A DNA stretch of 22,678 nt from JBHHXG01 sp046756985 (GTDB lineage Bacteria > Pseudomonadota > Zetaproteobacteria > Mariprofundales > Mariprofundaceae), in contig JBHHXG010000023.1 in NCBI GenBank assembly GCA_046756985.1, positions 1 through 22,678 of the forward strand, read 5' to 3'. Below the pieces are notes generated by a model. That model saw only the letters and a program-made list of their open reading frames with translations. It was not told the origin of the DNA and searched no databases. Shown piece after piece: positions 15,861 to 22,678 of this stretch (positions are counted from its first letter, which is position 1; the number at the start of each line of letters is the position of its first letter). The position numbers and the translations under genes are program-made.

Positions 15861-16208
15861 ATGCACCAGGGTACAGCTACTCAGCGTCGTTTCCAGGCGG
15901 ACATCCATCGTCTGCTTGGTACACTGCTGCAACGCGATATTTCCGACCCGCGTTTGCAGGGCATTGTTATTACGCGCGTTGAAGCTGCGCACGGAAGGCA
16001 TCTGCTTAAAATATGGGTGCATCGCAGCGGAGAGGAAGATGCGGAGGAGTGTACCCGGCGCCTGAGTCGTCTGATACCTCACTTCACGCATGAATTGCGC
16101 CGCGCCTTACCGTGCAAACGGCTCCCGGCACTTAAATTCTGCTGGGATGCTGCCATTGACAAGGGCGGGGATGTGCTGCATCTGCTGCAACAGCTGGAGC
16201 ACGGATGA
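15861..16208 (+). CDS. rbfA: RbfA, 30S ribosome-binding factor
   Basis: RbfA is a KH-fold protein that binds 30S precursors and helps mature the 16S rRNA 5' end. The 115-residue protein contains the family landmarks RRFQADIHRLLGTLLQ near the N-terminus, DISDPRLQGIVITRVE (about 26-41) and a C-terminal region (LPALKFCWDAAIDKG) that matches the usual PxLxFxxD pattern. It begins 10 nt after infB with no obvious ribosome site, and its stop overlaps the next ATG by 4 bp (ATGA), so nrnA is probably translationally coupled to it. Length is normal for the family. Confidence 0.93.
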   Translation: MHQGTATQRRFQADIHRLLGTLLQRDISDPRLQGIVITRVEAAHGRHLLKIWVHRSGEEDAEECTRRLSRLIPHFTHELRRALPCKRLPALKFCWDAAIDKGGDVLHLLQQLEHG

Positions 16209-17188
16209 AGCCGGTCTTTGCGGACTGTGACTGGAAGCCGGTCATCGGCGCATTGGAGCATGCAGACTGCATTGTTCTGATGACACATTGCAATCCCGAT
16301 GGTGATGGTATTGGCTCCCAGCTTGCGCTTTATCATGCCCTGAAGTCGGCAGGCAGACCTGTATTCATGCATAACCGTGACGCCGTACCACGCATTTACC
16401 GGTTTCTCGAAGGGTCAGAGAAAGTTTCCCAAGGGGAGTGTTTTACCGGTGGCCGGCCTGACCTCATTGTCAGTCTGGACTGTGGTGCGAGATCACGCCT
16501 TGGCATGCCTGAGGATTTTTTTGCTGGAGCCACACTGATCAACATCGACCATCATGCCAGTAATGCCGGTTTTGGCGATATCAATATTGTCGATGGGCGG
16601 TACTGTGCCACGGGAGCGATGATATTCGATCTGATTTGTACCATGGACAAAGGTCTTGGCAAGGCGGCTGCAAGCGCAATCTATACCGCCGTACTGACCG
16701 ACACCTCCAGTTTCCGCCTGGCCAATGTTACGCCGGACGTGCATCGTCTGACTGCCCAGCTACTCGAGGCCGGTGCCGAACCATGGCCGATCAATAAGGG
16801 AGTCTATGAAAGCAACTCATTGGCCGGAATGAAGCTGCTGACGGCCTGCCTGGCGACCCTGGAGCTGGATCATGGCGGGCGTTCAGCCTGGCTGAATGTG
16901 GATCAGGAGATGTATGAACGTACACATGCGGACGTTGAGGATACTGAGGGGTTCATCGATTATGGACGTCGCATCCAAGGAGTTGAGATCGCCGTGTTTA
17001 TCCGTCCGGACAGCGAAGCGGGCACATGGCGGGTCACGTTCCGGAGCAAGAATGGCGCCGATGTAAGCAAACTGGCCCAAGAGTTCGGCGGTGGCGGGCA
17101 CGTCCATGCCGCCGGTTGTATGATGCAGGGTTCAATATCTGAAGTGCGTGAGCAGGTCCGGCAGGCTGTCGGTCAGATACTCGCATAA
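16205..17188 (+). CDS. nrnA: NrnA-like DHH/DHHA1 phosphoesterase (oligoribonuclease / pAp phosphatase)
   Basis: This DHH-superfamily protein probably degrades very short RNAs and/or dephosphorylates 3'-phosphoadenosine 5'-phosphate in the cytoplasm. The metal-binding motifs are visible: HCNPDGDGIGS at 28-38 (Asp32, Asp34), SLDCGARSRLG at 90-100 (Asp92), IDHHASN at 114-120 and TDTSSFR at 165-171 (Asp166). The DHHA1 glycine motif GGGGHVHAAG lies at 295-304. At 327 residues it matches the NrnA class rather than RecJ. The placement between rbfA and truB is common in Firmicutes and some other phyla; E. coli lacks it there. RNA nanophosphatase or c-di-AMP/pGpG hydrolase activity cannot be excluded. 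Confidence 0.87.
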   Translation: MKPVFADCDWKPVIGALEHADCIVLMTHCNPDGDGIGSQLALYHALKSAGRPVFMHNRDAVPRIYRFLEGSEKVSQGECFTGGRPDLIVSLDCGARSRLGMPEDFFAGATLINIDHHASNAGFGDINIVDGRYCATGAMIFDLICTMDKGLGKAAASAIYTAVLTDTSSFRLANVTPDVHRLTAQLLEAGAEPWPINKGVYESNSLAGMKLLTACLATLELDHGGRSAWLNVDQEMYERTHADVEDTEGFIDYGRRIQGVEIAVFIRPDSEAGTWRVTFRSKNGADVSKLAQEFGGGGHVHAAGCMMQGSISEVREQVRQAVGQILA

Positions 17189-17203
17189 TATTTATTCCGT
17201 AAC

Positions 17204-18103
17204 TTGATTTCCGGAGTTGTCTTTTTGGACAAGCCGCTGGGATGGACATCGCGGCGGGCCGTCAACGAAATCGTCCGCCTGTTCTCAAAAAAAGGAGAGA
17301 AGCGTATCAAGGCCGGGCATACGGGCACACTTGATCCACTGGCCACCGGCATGCTGCCCATTCTGCTTGGCGAGGCCACGCGCTTTGCATCCCTGGGATT
17401 GCAGGCTGAAAAGGCATATCAGGTCACCTTCGATTTAAGCTATCAGACGGACACGCTGGACATGGAGGGAGATGTTACAGCGCGCTACGAAGGGCAGGTG
17501 GATGAAAAACATCTGCGGAATGTGCTGGCAGCATTTGCAGGCGAGCAGCAACAGACCCCTCCGGCATACTCGGCCATTCGTGTTGATGGCAAGAGGGCCC
17601 ATGCGCTGGCGCGTAACGGTGAAGCACCCGATATGCAGCCCCGCGCCATCCATATCTATGAATTGCGTCTAATCTCCTTCCGGTTTCCTGTTGTTTCGCT
17701 CGATGTGCATTGCTCCAAGGGCGCCTATATCCGGTCGCTGGCACGGGATGTCGGGGAACAACTTGGCATGGGAGGTTGTGTGACGGCCCTCAGGCGGCTG
17801 AGCATCGGAGGTTGGTCGCAGTCCATGATGATCACCATGGAAGCGCTGGCGGAGAAGCGGGAGAAGTGCATACTGCCGCTGTCTGAGTGGCTGCGTGATT
17901 TGCCGGATATCCGGTTGGATGATTCGCATGCCCGCCGGTTTTTGCAGGGTCAGCGTCTGCAGTTGTCAGAGAAGGATGAGGGGCTTGTGAAGGTTTTTCA
18001 TGACGATATATTGCTGGGAACGGGTGAAATAAAGCCCGGCCAGACCCGGATGGTCTTGCACCCGGCAAAAATCCTGCCATCGGTACAAGGGATGCTGCTG
18101 TGA
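17204..18103 (+). CDS. truB: TruB, tRNA pseudouridine-55 synthase
   Basis: TruB converts U55 of the tRNA T-loop to pseudouridine. The 299-residue protein opens with MISGVVFLDKPLGWTS, carries the KAGHTGTLDPLATGMLPI motif with the catalytic Asp44, and shows the later KAYQVTF, SAIRVDGKRAHALAR and KGAYIRSLARDVG landmarks, with a C-terminal PUA-like part. The only reasonable start is a TTG at 17204, which has no clear ribosome site. It lies in the same frame as nrnA, separated from its TAA by five sense codons. Its stop overlaps the next gene's GTG by 4 bp. Confidence 0.93.
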   Translation: MISGVVFLDKPLGWTSRRAVNEIVRLFSKKGEKRIKAGHTGTLDPLATGMLPILLGEATRFASLGLQAEKAYQVTFDLSYQTDTLDMEGDVTARYEGQVDEKHLRNVLAAFAGEQQQTPPAYSAIRVDGKRAHALARNGEAPDMQPRAIHIYELRLISFRFPVVSLDVHCSKGAYIRSLARDVGEQLGMGGCVTALRRLSIGGWSQSMMITMEALAEKREKCILPLSEWLRDLPDIRLDDSHARRFLQGQRLQLSEKDEGLVKVFHDDILLGTGEIKPGQTRMVLHPAKILPSVQGMLL

Positions 18104-18696
18104 AGAAAACACCCATTGCTTTCATGCTCGGAGCCTTTCTGCTTGCCTTTATCGGCAGCTGGCTTGCAGCTCAATATATGAATCAGATGGATACAACAAA
18201 GGAGAATGATGTGATGAATAGTTCAGCCCCAAACAAGGCTCCGCAGGCCGGTGACCCGGATATTCCTGCAGGCAGCCATATCCGCATTGATCTGGATGTT
18301 GGTCCGGTAACCTTCGAACTGTTGCCGGATGTGGCGCCGAATACCGTGGCCAATTTCAAGGTGCTGGCTTCACGTGGCTATTATGACGGTCTGATCTTTC
18401 ACCGTGTGATTCCCGGCTTCATGGCCCAGGGTGGTGATCCGAATGGTACCGGCACGGGCGGCCCGGGCTATTCGGTCAAGGCCGAGTTCAATGCCACCAA
18501 GCATGTGCGCGGCACCGTCGCCATGGCACGCAGTCAGCATCCTGATTCAGCCGGCAGCCAGTTCTACATCTGCTATGGGCCGCAACCGCATCTGGACGGG
18601 CAGTATACGGTTTTCGGCCAGGTGACCGAGGGCATGGACCTGGTTGATCAGATCAAGGTCGGTACGGTCATGAATAAGGTGAGCGTACTGCCGTAA
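18100..18696 (+). CDS. Membrane-anchored cyclophilin-type peptidyl-prolyl isomerase
   Basis: This protein should catalyse cis-trans isomerisation of prolyl bonds on the periplasmic side of the inner membrane. The 198-residue sequence has a hydrophobic N-terminal segment at about 5-25 that looks like a signal anchor, a short polar linker, and a cyclophilin domain from about residue 56. The catalytic loop FHRVIPGFMAQGGDP is at 100-114 (Arg102, Phe107, Gln110), MAR is at 142-144, GSQFYI at 152-157 and HLDGQYTVFG at 164-173. The GTG start overlaps the truB stop by 4 bp (GTGA). It is the last gene of the rimP-nusA-infB operon, an unusual place for a cyclophilin. A cleaved signal peptide is also possible. 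Confidence 0.9.
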   Translation: MKKTPIAFMLGAFLLAFIGSWLAAQYMNQMDTTKENDVMNSSAPNKAPQAGDPDIPAGSHIRIDLDVGPVTFELLPDVAPNTVANFKVLASRGYYDGLIFHRVIPGFMAQGGDPNGTGTGGPGYSVKAEFNATKHVRGTVAMARSQHPDSAGSQFYICYGPQPHLDGQYTVFGQVTEGMDLVDQIKVGTVMNKVSVLP

Positions 18697-18742
18697 TTGC
18701 CAGCTATCTGATTTAACCTATAAATAGGGGCTCAATACAGAC

Positions 18743-18771
18743 AAGCCATTGGCTTGGCATGTTGGCTTTTT
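18743..18771 (+). terminator. Weak candidate terminator after the cyclophilin gene
   Basis: AAGCCA (18743-18748) can pair with TGGCTT (18763-18768), followed by Ts to 18771. A competing hairpin CAAGCC-ATT-GGCTTG uses 18742-18756. The stems are only 6 bp, so termination here is tentative, but no better hairpin with a U-tract follows the operon. Confidence 0.3.
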
Positions 18772-18873
18772 GCTATTGGCTGCGGGAAAGTAAAGAAAAA
18801 GGTTTTTTTGTTCATTGCACCCCCGACACCTCTGTCCTTCGGATGCCCTCGCCTGTGCACATCAGGTCGGCCG

Positions 18874-18922
18874 CAGCTCTGCTGCTCTACTCCGCCCTGT
18901 TGTGCTTGTCTCAGCAGAGCTG
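18874..18922. repeat. 11-bp perfect inverted repeat with 27-nt spacer
   Basis: CAGCTCTGCTG (18874-18884) and CAGCAGAGCTG (18912-18922) are exact reverse complements. The RNA could form a stem with a large loop on either strand. No T-run follows in either direction, so it does not look like a standard intrinsic terminator. Confidence 0.7.
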
Positions 18923-18993
18923 AAAGGAGCACGAGGACGGATAGTGACGACTTATCTCATCTGTAATTTTATCTTTGTGCCTTTGTGGCTTAT

Positions 18994-20523
18994 CTAGGCC
19001 AGTTTGTTATCGGCGACGTGGTAGCGAGGGTCTTCCTTGATATTGACCTCAACCAGATTACCGGCTTTTTCAAGAAGATCCCGGCATTCCGGACTCAGAT
19101 GTCGAAGATGCAGGTTTTTTCCGGCCTTCATATAACGCTCGGCCAGTGCATCAATGGCTTCAATGGCCGAATGATCGGCGACGCGTGAATGGACAAAATC
19201 GATAATGACTTCATCCGGGTCATGCTGCGGATCAAATAACTCACTGAAACGATGCACGGAGGCAAAAAACAATGGCCCGTGCAGGACATACACCCTGGCG
19301 CCGTCGCCATCTGTTGATGCTTCAACATGGATATGGCGCGCCTGTTTCCAGGCGAACACAAGTGCGGTGGCAATAACGCCAACCACGACGGCAATGGCGA
19401 GATCTGTGAAGACGGTCACAACCGCAACCAGGATGCCGACAAATGAATCTTCCGGCGGAATCTTCTTCAGAAGCTGGAAACTGCCCCATTCAAACGTACC
19501 GATCACAACCATGAACATAATACCGATCAGCGCCGCCACCGGAATCATTTCAATCAGCGGTGATGCAAACAGGATAAACGACAGCAGGAACAGCGCAGCG
19601 GCAATGCCGGAAAGATTGCGCAGGCCGCCGGAGGAGATGTTGATCATGCTCTGGCCGATCATGGCGCAACCGCCCATGCCGGAAAAAAAGCCGGTGACCA
19701 CATTGGCCGTGCCCTGGCCGATGCAGACGCGGTTGCCGTGCCCGCGCGTTTCGGTCATTTCATCAATGACGCTCATCGTCAGCAGCGATTCGATCAGGCC
19801 GATGGCCGCCAGAATCACCGCATAGGGGAAGATAATGGTCAGCGTTTCCAGATTCAGGGGCACGGAAGGGATATGAAAGGGTGGCAGGCCACCACCGATG
19901 CTGGCGATGTCACCGACCGTCTTGGTATCCAGCCCGCCCAGAATAACAGTTGCCGAGATGCCGACAATGGCGACCAGACCGGCAGGAACGGCACGGGTCA
20001 GCCTGGGCAAGAAATGCATAATGGCCATCGTGGCTGCGACGAGCCCCAGCATCAGATACAGCTGTGCACCCTGCATCCATTGCAACGCGCCGTCCGGGCC
20101 GGCGATCTTGAACTGTGGCAATTGCGCCAAAAAAATCACGATGGCCAGGCCGTTAACAAAGCCGAGCATAACCGGATAGGGCACCATGCGGATGAACTTG
20201 CCGAGCTTCAGCAGCCCGAAACCAATCTGTAAAACACCCATCAGCACGACGGTGGCAAACAGGTATTCAACGCCATGATCGGCCACCAGCGTCACCATGA
20301 CCACGGCCAGTGCACCGGTGGCGCCGGAAATCATGCCCGGTCGGCCACCGATCAGCGCCGTAATCAGTCCGACCATGAAGGCCGCATACAGGCCTGTCAG
20401 CGGATGCACGCCGGCTACAAAGGCGAAGGCCACAGCTTCCGGCACCAGTGCCAGCGCGACGGTCAGGCCGGAGAGAACATCATCCTTGGCGCGGGCGGCG
20501 TGGTCGTAATAAAGCGTAAACAT
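18994..20523 (-). CDS. SulP-family inorganic anion transporter with STAS domain
   Basis: This is an inner-membrane transporter of the SulP (SLC26-related) family. The 509-residue protein has many hydrophobic segments over about residues 15-390, starting with GLTVALALVPEAVAFAFVAGVHPLTGLYAAF, which resembles the family's conserved first helices. A C-terminal cytoplasmic STAS domain spans about 400-500. Substrates in the family include sulfate, bicarbonate (BicA) and dicarboxylates, and the sequence alone does not choose. It lies 46 bp downstream of typA on the same strand and has no clear ribosome site. Cotranscription with typA is possible; a TAATAT in the gap could be a -10 element but has no good -35. 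In the STAS domain the usual Asp-X-Ser region reads DFVHSRVADHSA. Confidence 0.9.
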   Translation of the reverse strand: MFTLYYDHAARAKDDVLSGLTVALALVPEAVAFAFVAGVHPLTGLYAAFMVGLITALIGGRPGMISGATGALAVVMVTLVADHGVEYLFATVVLMGVLQIGFGLLKLGKFIRMVPYPVMLGFVNGLAIVIFLAQLPQFKIAGPDGALQWMQGAQLYLMLGLVAATMAIMHFLPRLTRAVPAGLVAIVGISATVILGGLDTKTVGDIASIGGGLPPFHIPSVPLNLETLTIIFPYAVILAAIGLIESLLTMSVIDEMTETRGHGNRVCIGQGTANVVTGFFSGMGGCAMIGQSMINISSGGLRNLSGIAAALFLLSFILFASPLIEMIPVAALIGIMFMVVIGTFEWGSFQLLKKIPPEDSFVGILVAVVTVFTDLAIAVVVGVIATALVFAWKQARHIHVEASTDGDGARVYVLHGPLFFASVHRFSELFDPQHDPDEVIIDFVHSRVADHSAIEAIDALAERYMKAGKNLHLRHLSPECRDLLEKAGNLVEVNIKEDPRYHVADNKLA

Positions 20524-20569
20524 CGTGACGTGCTGTTTTCCGTAATATTAAGTGTTCGGTTTTATGAGC

Positions 20570-22393
20570 TTAATCTGGCCGCGAAGCGCGTTTGCGCTCG
20601 TGCTCTTTCAGCAGGCGCTTGCGCAGGCGGATGGATTTCGGCGTGATTTCAACCAGTTCATCATCGTCAATAAACTCAATGGCACGCTCCAGCGACAGGT
20701 TGAGCGGCGGTACCAGATCAATGGCGTCATCCTTGCCTGAGGCGCGCACGTTGGTCAGCTTTTTTTCTTTGGTGGCATTGACCACCATATCATCATCACG
20801 GTTGTTCATGCCGATGATCATGCCTTCGTAGATTTTTATCCCCGAGCCGATAAACATCTTGCCACGTTCCTGAAGTTTCCACAGTGCATAGGCCACCGAC
20901 TCGCCACCTGCCATAGAAATCAGCACGCCGTTGGTACGGCCTGGCAGTGTACCGGTAAACGGACCGTAATCGTGGAATACGTGGTGCATGATGCCGGTGC
21001 CGCGGGTATCGGTCAGGAATTCGGAGGTATAGCCGATCAGACCCCGCGTCGGACACATGAATTCGATACGGGTGGAGCCATCGGCGTTGGCCTGCATATG
21101 CGTCATTTCCGCACCGCGCTTGCCCAATTTTTCAATCACCGTGCCCTGATATTCCGATTCAACATCGACAGTGACATGCTCGTACGGCTCCTGTTTGACG
21201 CCATCAATCTCGCGCACGATCACCGACGGACGCGATACGGCCATTTCAAAGCCCTCGCGGCGCATGTTTTCCAACAGGATTCCAATATGCAGTTCGCCAC
21301 GGCCGGAGATTTTATACACCTCTGCCGAGCCGGTTTCCTCGACCCGCATCGCCACATTGGTGCGGATCTCTTTCATCAACCGGTCGCGAATCTGGCGTGT
21401 GGTGATGAACTTGCCTTCGGTGCCGGCCAGCGGCGAGTTGTTGACATGCAACTCCATTGTCAGTGTCGGCTCATCGACATGAATCACCGGCAGCGCGATG
21501 GGATTGTCCCTGTCGGCAATGGTTTCACCAATATTGATATGTTCGATGCCGGCCACAGCCACGATGTCGCCGGCCTCCGCCGATTCAACCTCAACCCGGT
21601 TCAGGCCATGGAAGCCAAGCAGCTTGGTGATACGGAAATTTTCTGTCGAGGCATCGGCATGGACAACGGTGATGTCCTGTCCGGTTTTGATGGTGCCGTT
21701 GGCGATGCGGCCAATGACGATGCGGCCAATGTAGTCATCCCAGTCCAGTGTCGTGGCCAGCATCTGCAACGGCGCCTTGGCATCACCGGAAGGCGGCGAA
21801 ACATGCGCCAGAATCGTGTCAAACAGGCAACTCAGATTGTCGGACTCATCAGCCAGGTCGAGCATCGCATAGCCGTTCTTGGCCGAGGCATAAACGACCG
21901 GGAAATCGAGCTGATCATCGGTGGCGCCAAGCGAAGCAAACAGGTCAAAGGTGGCATCAACAACCGCATCCGGATCGGAGCCTTCGCGGTCAATCTTGTT
22001 GACCACAACAATCGGTTCCAGTCCCAGCGCCAGCGCTTTGGACGTGACAAACTTGGTTTGTGGCATCGGTCCCTCGCGGGCATCGACCAGCAGCACCACG
22101 CCGTCCACCATGTTCAAAATGCGTTCGACTTCGCCGCCGAAGTCGGCATGTCCCGGCGTATCGACGATATTGATATGTGTCTCGCCGTATTGAATAGCCG
22201 TGTTCTTGGCCAGGATCGTGATGCCGCGTTCTTTTTCCAGATCGTTGGAGTCCATGACGCGGGTTTCGGTATCGGCGCGGGCATCGAGCGTGCCGGACTG
22301 TTGCAGCAGGCCATCGACCAGCGTCGTCTTGCCGTGATCCACATGGGCGATAATGGCGATGTTGCGCAGTTTTCTGTCTGTAGGGCGGGTCAT
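20570..22393 (-). CDS. typA: TypA/BipA, ribosome-associated translational GTPase
   Basis: BipA is an EF-G-like GTPase that binds the ribosome and is linked to 50S assembly and to stress and low-temperature growth. The 607-residue protein (E. coli BipA about 607) shows G1 AHVDHGKT at 16-23, the switch-I region DLEKERGITI at 51-60, G3 DTPGHADF at 78-85 and G4 NKID at 132-135. Domain II, the EF-G-like domains III and V, and the BipA-specific C-terminal domain (GMIIGMNNRDDDMVVNATKEKKLTN region) follow. The lack of an EF-G domain IV separates it from EF-G; it is not LepA. A TGAGG ribosome site lies 8 nt before the ATG. It diverges from uvrB across 80 bp in which no promoter could be identified with confidence. 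Confidence 0.97.
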   Translation of the reverse strand: MTRPTDRKLRNIAIIAHVDHGKTTLVDGLLQQSGTLDARADTETRVMDSNDLEKERGITILAKNTAIQYGETHINIVDTPGHADFGGEVERILNMVDGVVLLVDAREGPMPQTKFVTSKALALGLEPIVVVNKIDREGSDPDAVVDATFDLFASLGATDDQLDFPVVYASAKNGYAMLDLADESDNLSCLFDTILAHVSPPSGDAKAPLQMLATTLDWDDYIGRIVIGRIANGTIKTGQDITVVHADASTENFRITKLLGFHGLNRVEVESAEAGDIVAVAGIEHINIGETIADRDNPIALPVIHVDEPTLTMELHVNNSPLAGTEGKFITTRQIRDRLMKEIRTNVAMRVEETGSAEVYKISGRGELHIGILLENMRREGFEMAVSRPSVIVREIDGVKQEPYEHVTVDVESEYQGTVIEKLGKRGAEMTHMQANADGSTRIEFMCPTRGLIGYTSEFLTDTRGTGIMHHVFHDYGPFTGTLPGRTNGVLISMAGGESVAYALWKLQERGKMFIGSGIKIYEGMIIGMNNRDDDMVVNATKEKKLTNVRASGKDDAIDLVPPLNLSLERAIEFIDDDELVEITPKSIRLRKRLLKEHERKRASRPD

Positions 22394-22473
22394 TGGTGTT
22401 CCTCAGCTAAAAAGTGGCGGCATGGTAGCAGGCAGGGCTAACAAGGAAAGGAAATACTCCGTATGCTTCGGCC

Positions 22474-22678
22474 ATGCCATTCAAACTGACAGGAGATTTC
22501 ACGCCGCAGGGCGATCAGCCGCAGGCGATTGCCGAACTGGTCGAGGGCATTCAGGGCGGTGAACGGCACCAGACGCTGCTTGGCGTCACCGGTTCCGGCA
22601 AGACCTACACGATGGCCTGTGTCATCGAGCAGGTGCAGAAGCCGACGCTGATCATGGCGCCGAACAAGACGCTGGCCG
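22474..22678 (+). CDS. uvrB: UvrB, excinuclease ABC subunit B (5' part only)
   Basis: UvrB is the damage-verifying helicase-like subunit of nucleotide-excision repair, acting with UvrA and UvrC. The first 68 residues are present: the N-terminus MPFKLTGDFTPQGDQPQAI is characteristic, and the Walker A GVTGSGKT lies at 37-44, followed by APNKTLA, the start of motif Ia. The window ends there, so the gene continues to the right. The ATG at 22474 fits the family; a purine-rich AAGGAAAGGAAA lies about 20 nt upstream, farther than usual for a ribosome site. No LexA-box-like sequence was seen in the 80-bp gap to typA. Confidence 0.96.
   Translation, partial: MPFKLTGDFTPQGDQPQAIAELVEGIQGGERHQTLLGVTGSGKTYTMACVIEQVQKPTLIMAPNKTLA

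Larger units (their letters stand above)
18697..18993. other. Convergent intergenic region with inverted and short direct repeats
   Basis: This 297-bp gap lies between the ends of the cyclophilin gene and sulP. It holds three TTGGCT copies spaced 13-14 nt apart (18749, 18762, 18776), two overlapping small hairpins, an A-rich then T-rich stretch (about 18788-18809), and an 11-bp perfect inverted repeat (18874-18922). Frames across it encode only Cys-rich, low-quality peptides with no family resemblance, so no gene was called. It may be a bidirectional terminator region, a dispersed intergenic repeat, or the source of a small RNA. Confidence 0.5.

Noticed and set aside
18754..18966. A 70-codon Cys-rich frame in the convergent gap
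   Set aside because: No ribosome site, no family resemblance, and it crosses the inverted repeat; it is more likely non-coding repeat or structured sequence.
19205..20232. Open frames of 164-206 codons antisense to sulP
   Set aside because: They are covered by an intact SulP gene and encode low-complexity Thr/Met- or Gln/His-rich peptides with no ribosome site or known domain.
20972..22441. A 489-codon open frame antisense to typA
   Set aside because: It lies opposite a full, motif-complete typA. Its translation has no family motif, is His/Arg/Asn-rich and shows the composition expected from the complement of typA codons.
22394..22473. A search for a LexA/SOS box between typA and uvrB
   Set aside because: No CTG-N10-CAG-like palindrome of the expected form was found in this gap, and none was seen upstream of the ruv genes either.

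Overview
The window is a stretch of chromosomal housekeeping DNA from a Gram-negative, probably proteobacterial genome. Evidence includes a Tol-Pal cluster (outer envelope), Coq7 (ubiquinone synthesis), the HpnCDE route to squalene and a proteobacterial-style rimP-nusA-infB operon. The gene content and the YlxR-L7Ae-like fusion would fit a deep-branching lineage such as the Zetaproteobacteria (Mariprofundus-like), but that is a guess from general resemblance. No phage, transposon, tRNA, rRNA or CRISPR sequence was seen. The window looks like core genome rather than an accessory island.

Layout. (1) 1-5120, minus strand: yebC, ruvC, ruvA, ruvB, ybgC, tolQ, tolR, tolA and probably the first codons of tolB. 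Genes are packed with 1-4 bp overlaps (TGATG or ATGA junctions), so this is one transcription unit joining Holliday-junction processing to the Tol envelope-constriction machine. (2) 5238-5858, minus: coq7, followed upstream by a 355-bp AT-rich gap with a perfect DnaA-box match and a small palindrome. (3) 6214-9281, minus: hpnC-hpnD-hpnE, which convert farnesyl diphosphate to squalene through presqualene diphosphate and hydroxysqualene. (4) 9337-10494, plus: thiO (glycine oxidase for the thiamine thiazole), divergent from hpnC. (5) 10531-18696, plus: a promoter, a hairpin with a U-tract, then rimP-nusA-ylxR-infB-rbfA-nrnA-truB and a membrane-anchored cyclophilin. This operon covers ribosome maturation, transcription elongation, translation initiation, RNA turnover and tRNA modification. 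(6) 18697-18993: a convergent intergenic region with inverted repeats. (7) 18994-22393, minus: a SulP-type anion transporter downstream of typA (bipA). (8) 22474 to the end, plus: the start of uvrB, divergent from typA.

No clearly new system was found. The points most worth a second look are: the hairpin and U-tract placed just after the predicted start of the rimP-nusA-infB transcript (a possible attenuator); the structured convergent region near 18.7-19.0 kb; the DnaA-box-bearing AT-rich gap near 6.0-6.2 kb; the single stop codon separating nrnA and truB in one frame; and a short TolA with a TonB-like Lys/Pro linker. Several genes appear to use non-ATG starts: GTG for ruvB, thiO and the cyclophilin, and TTG for tolA, ylxR and truB. 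Start coordinates for those genes are less certain than their ends.
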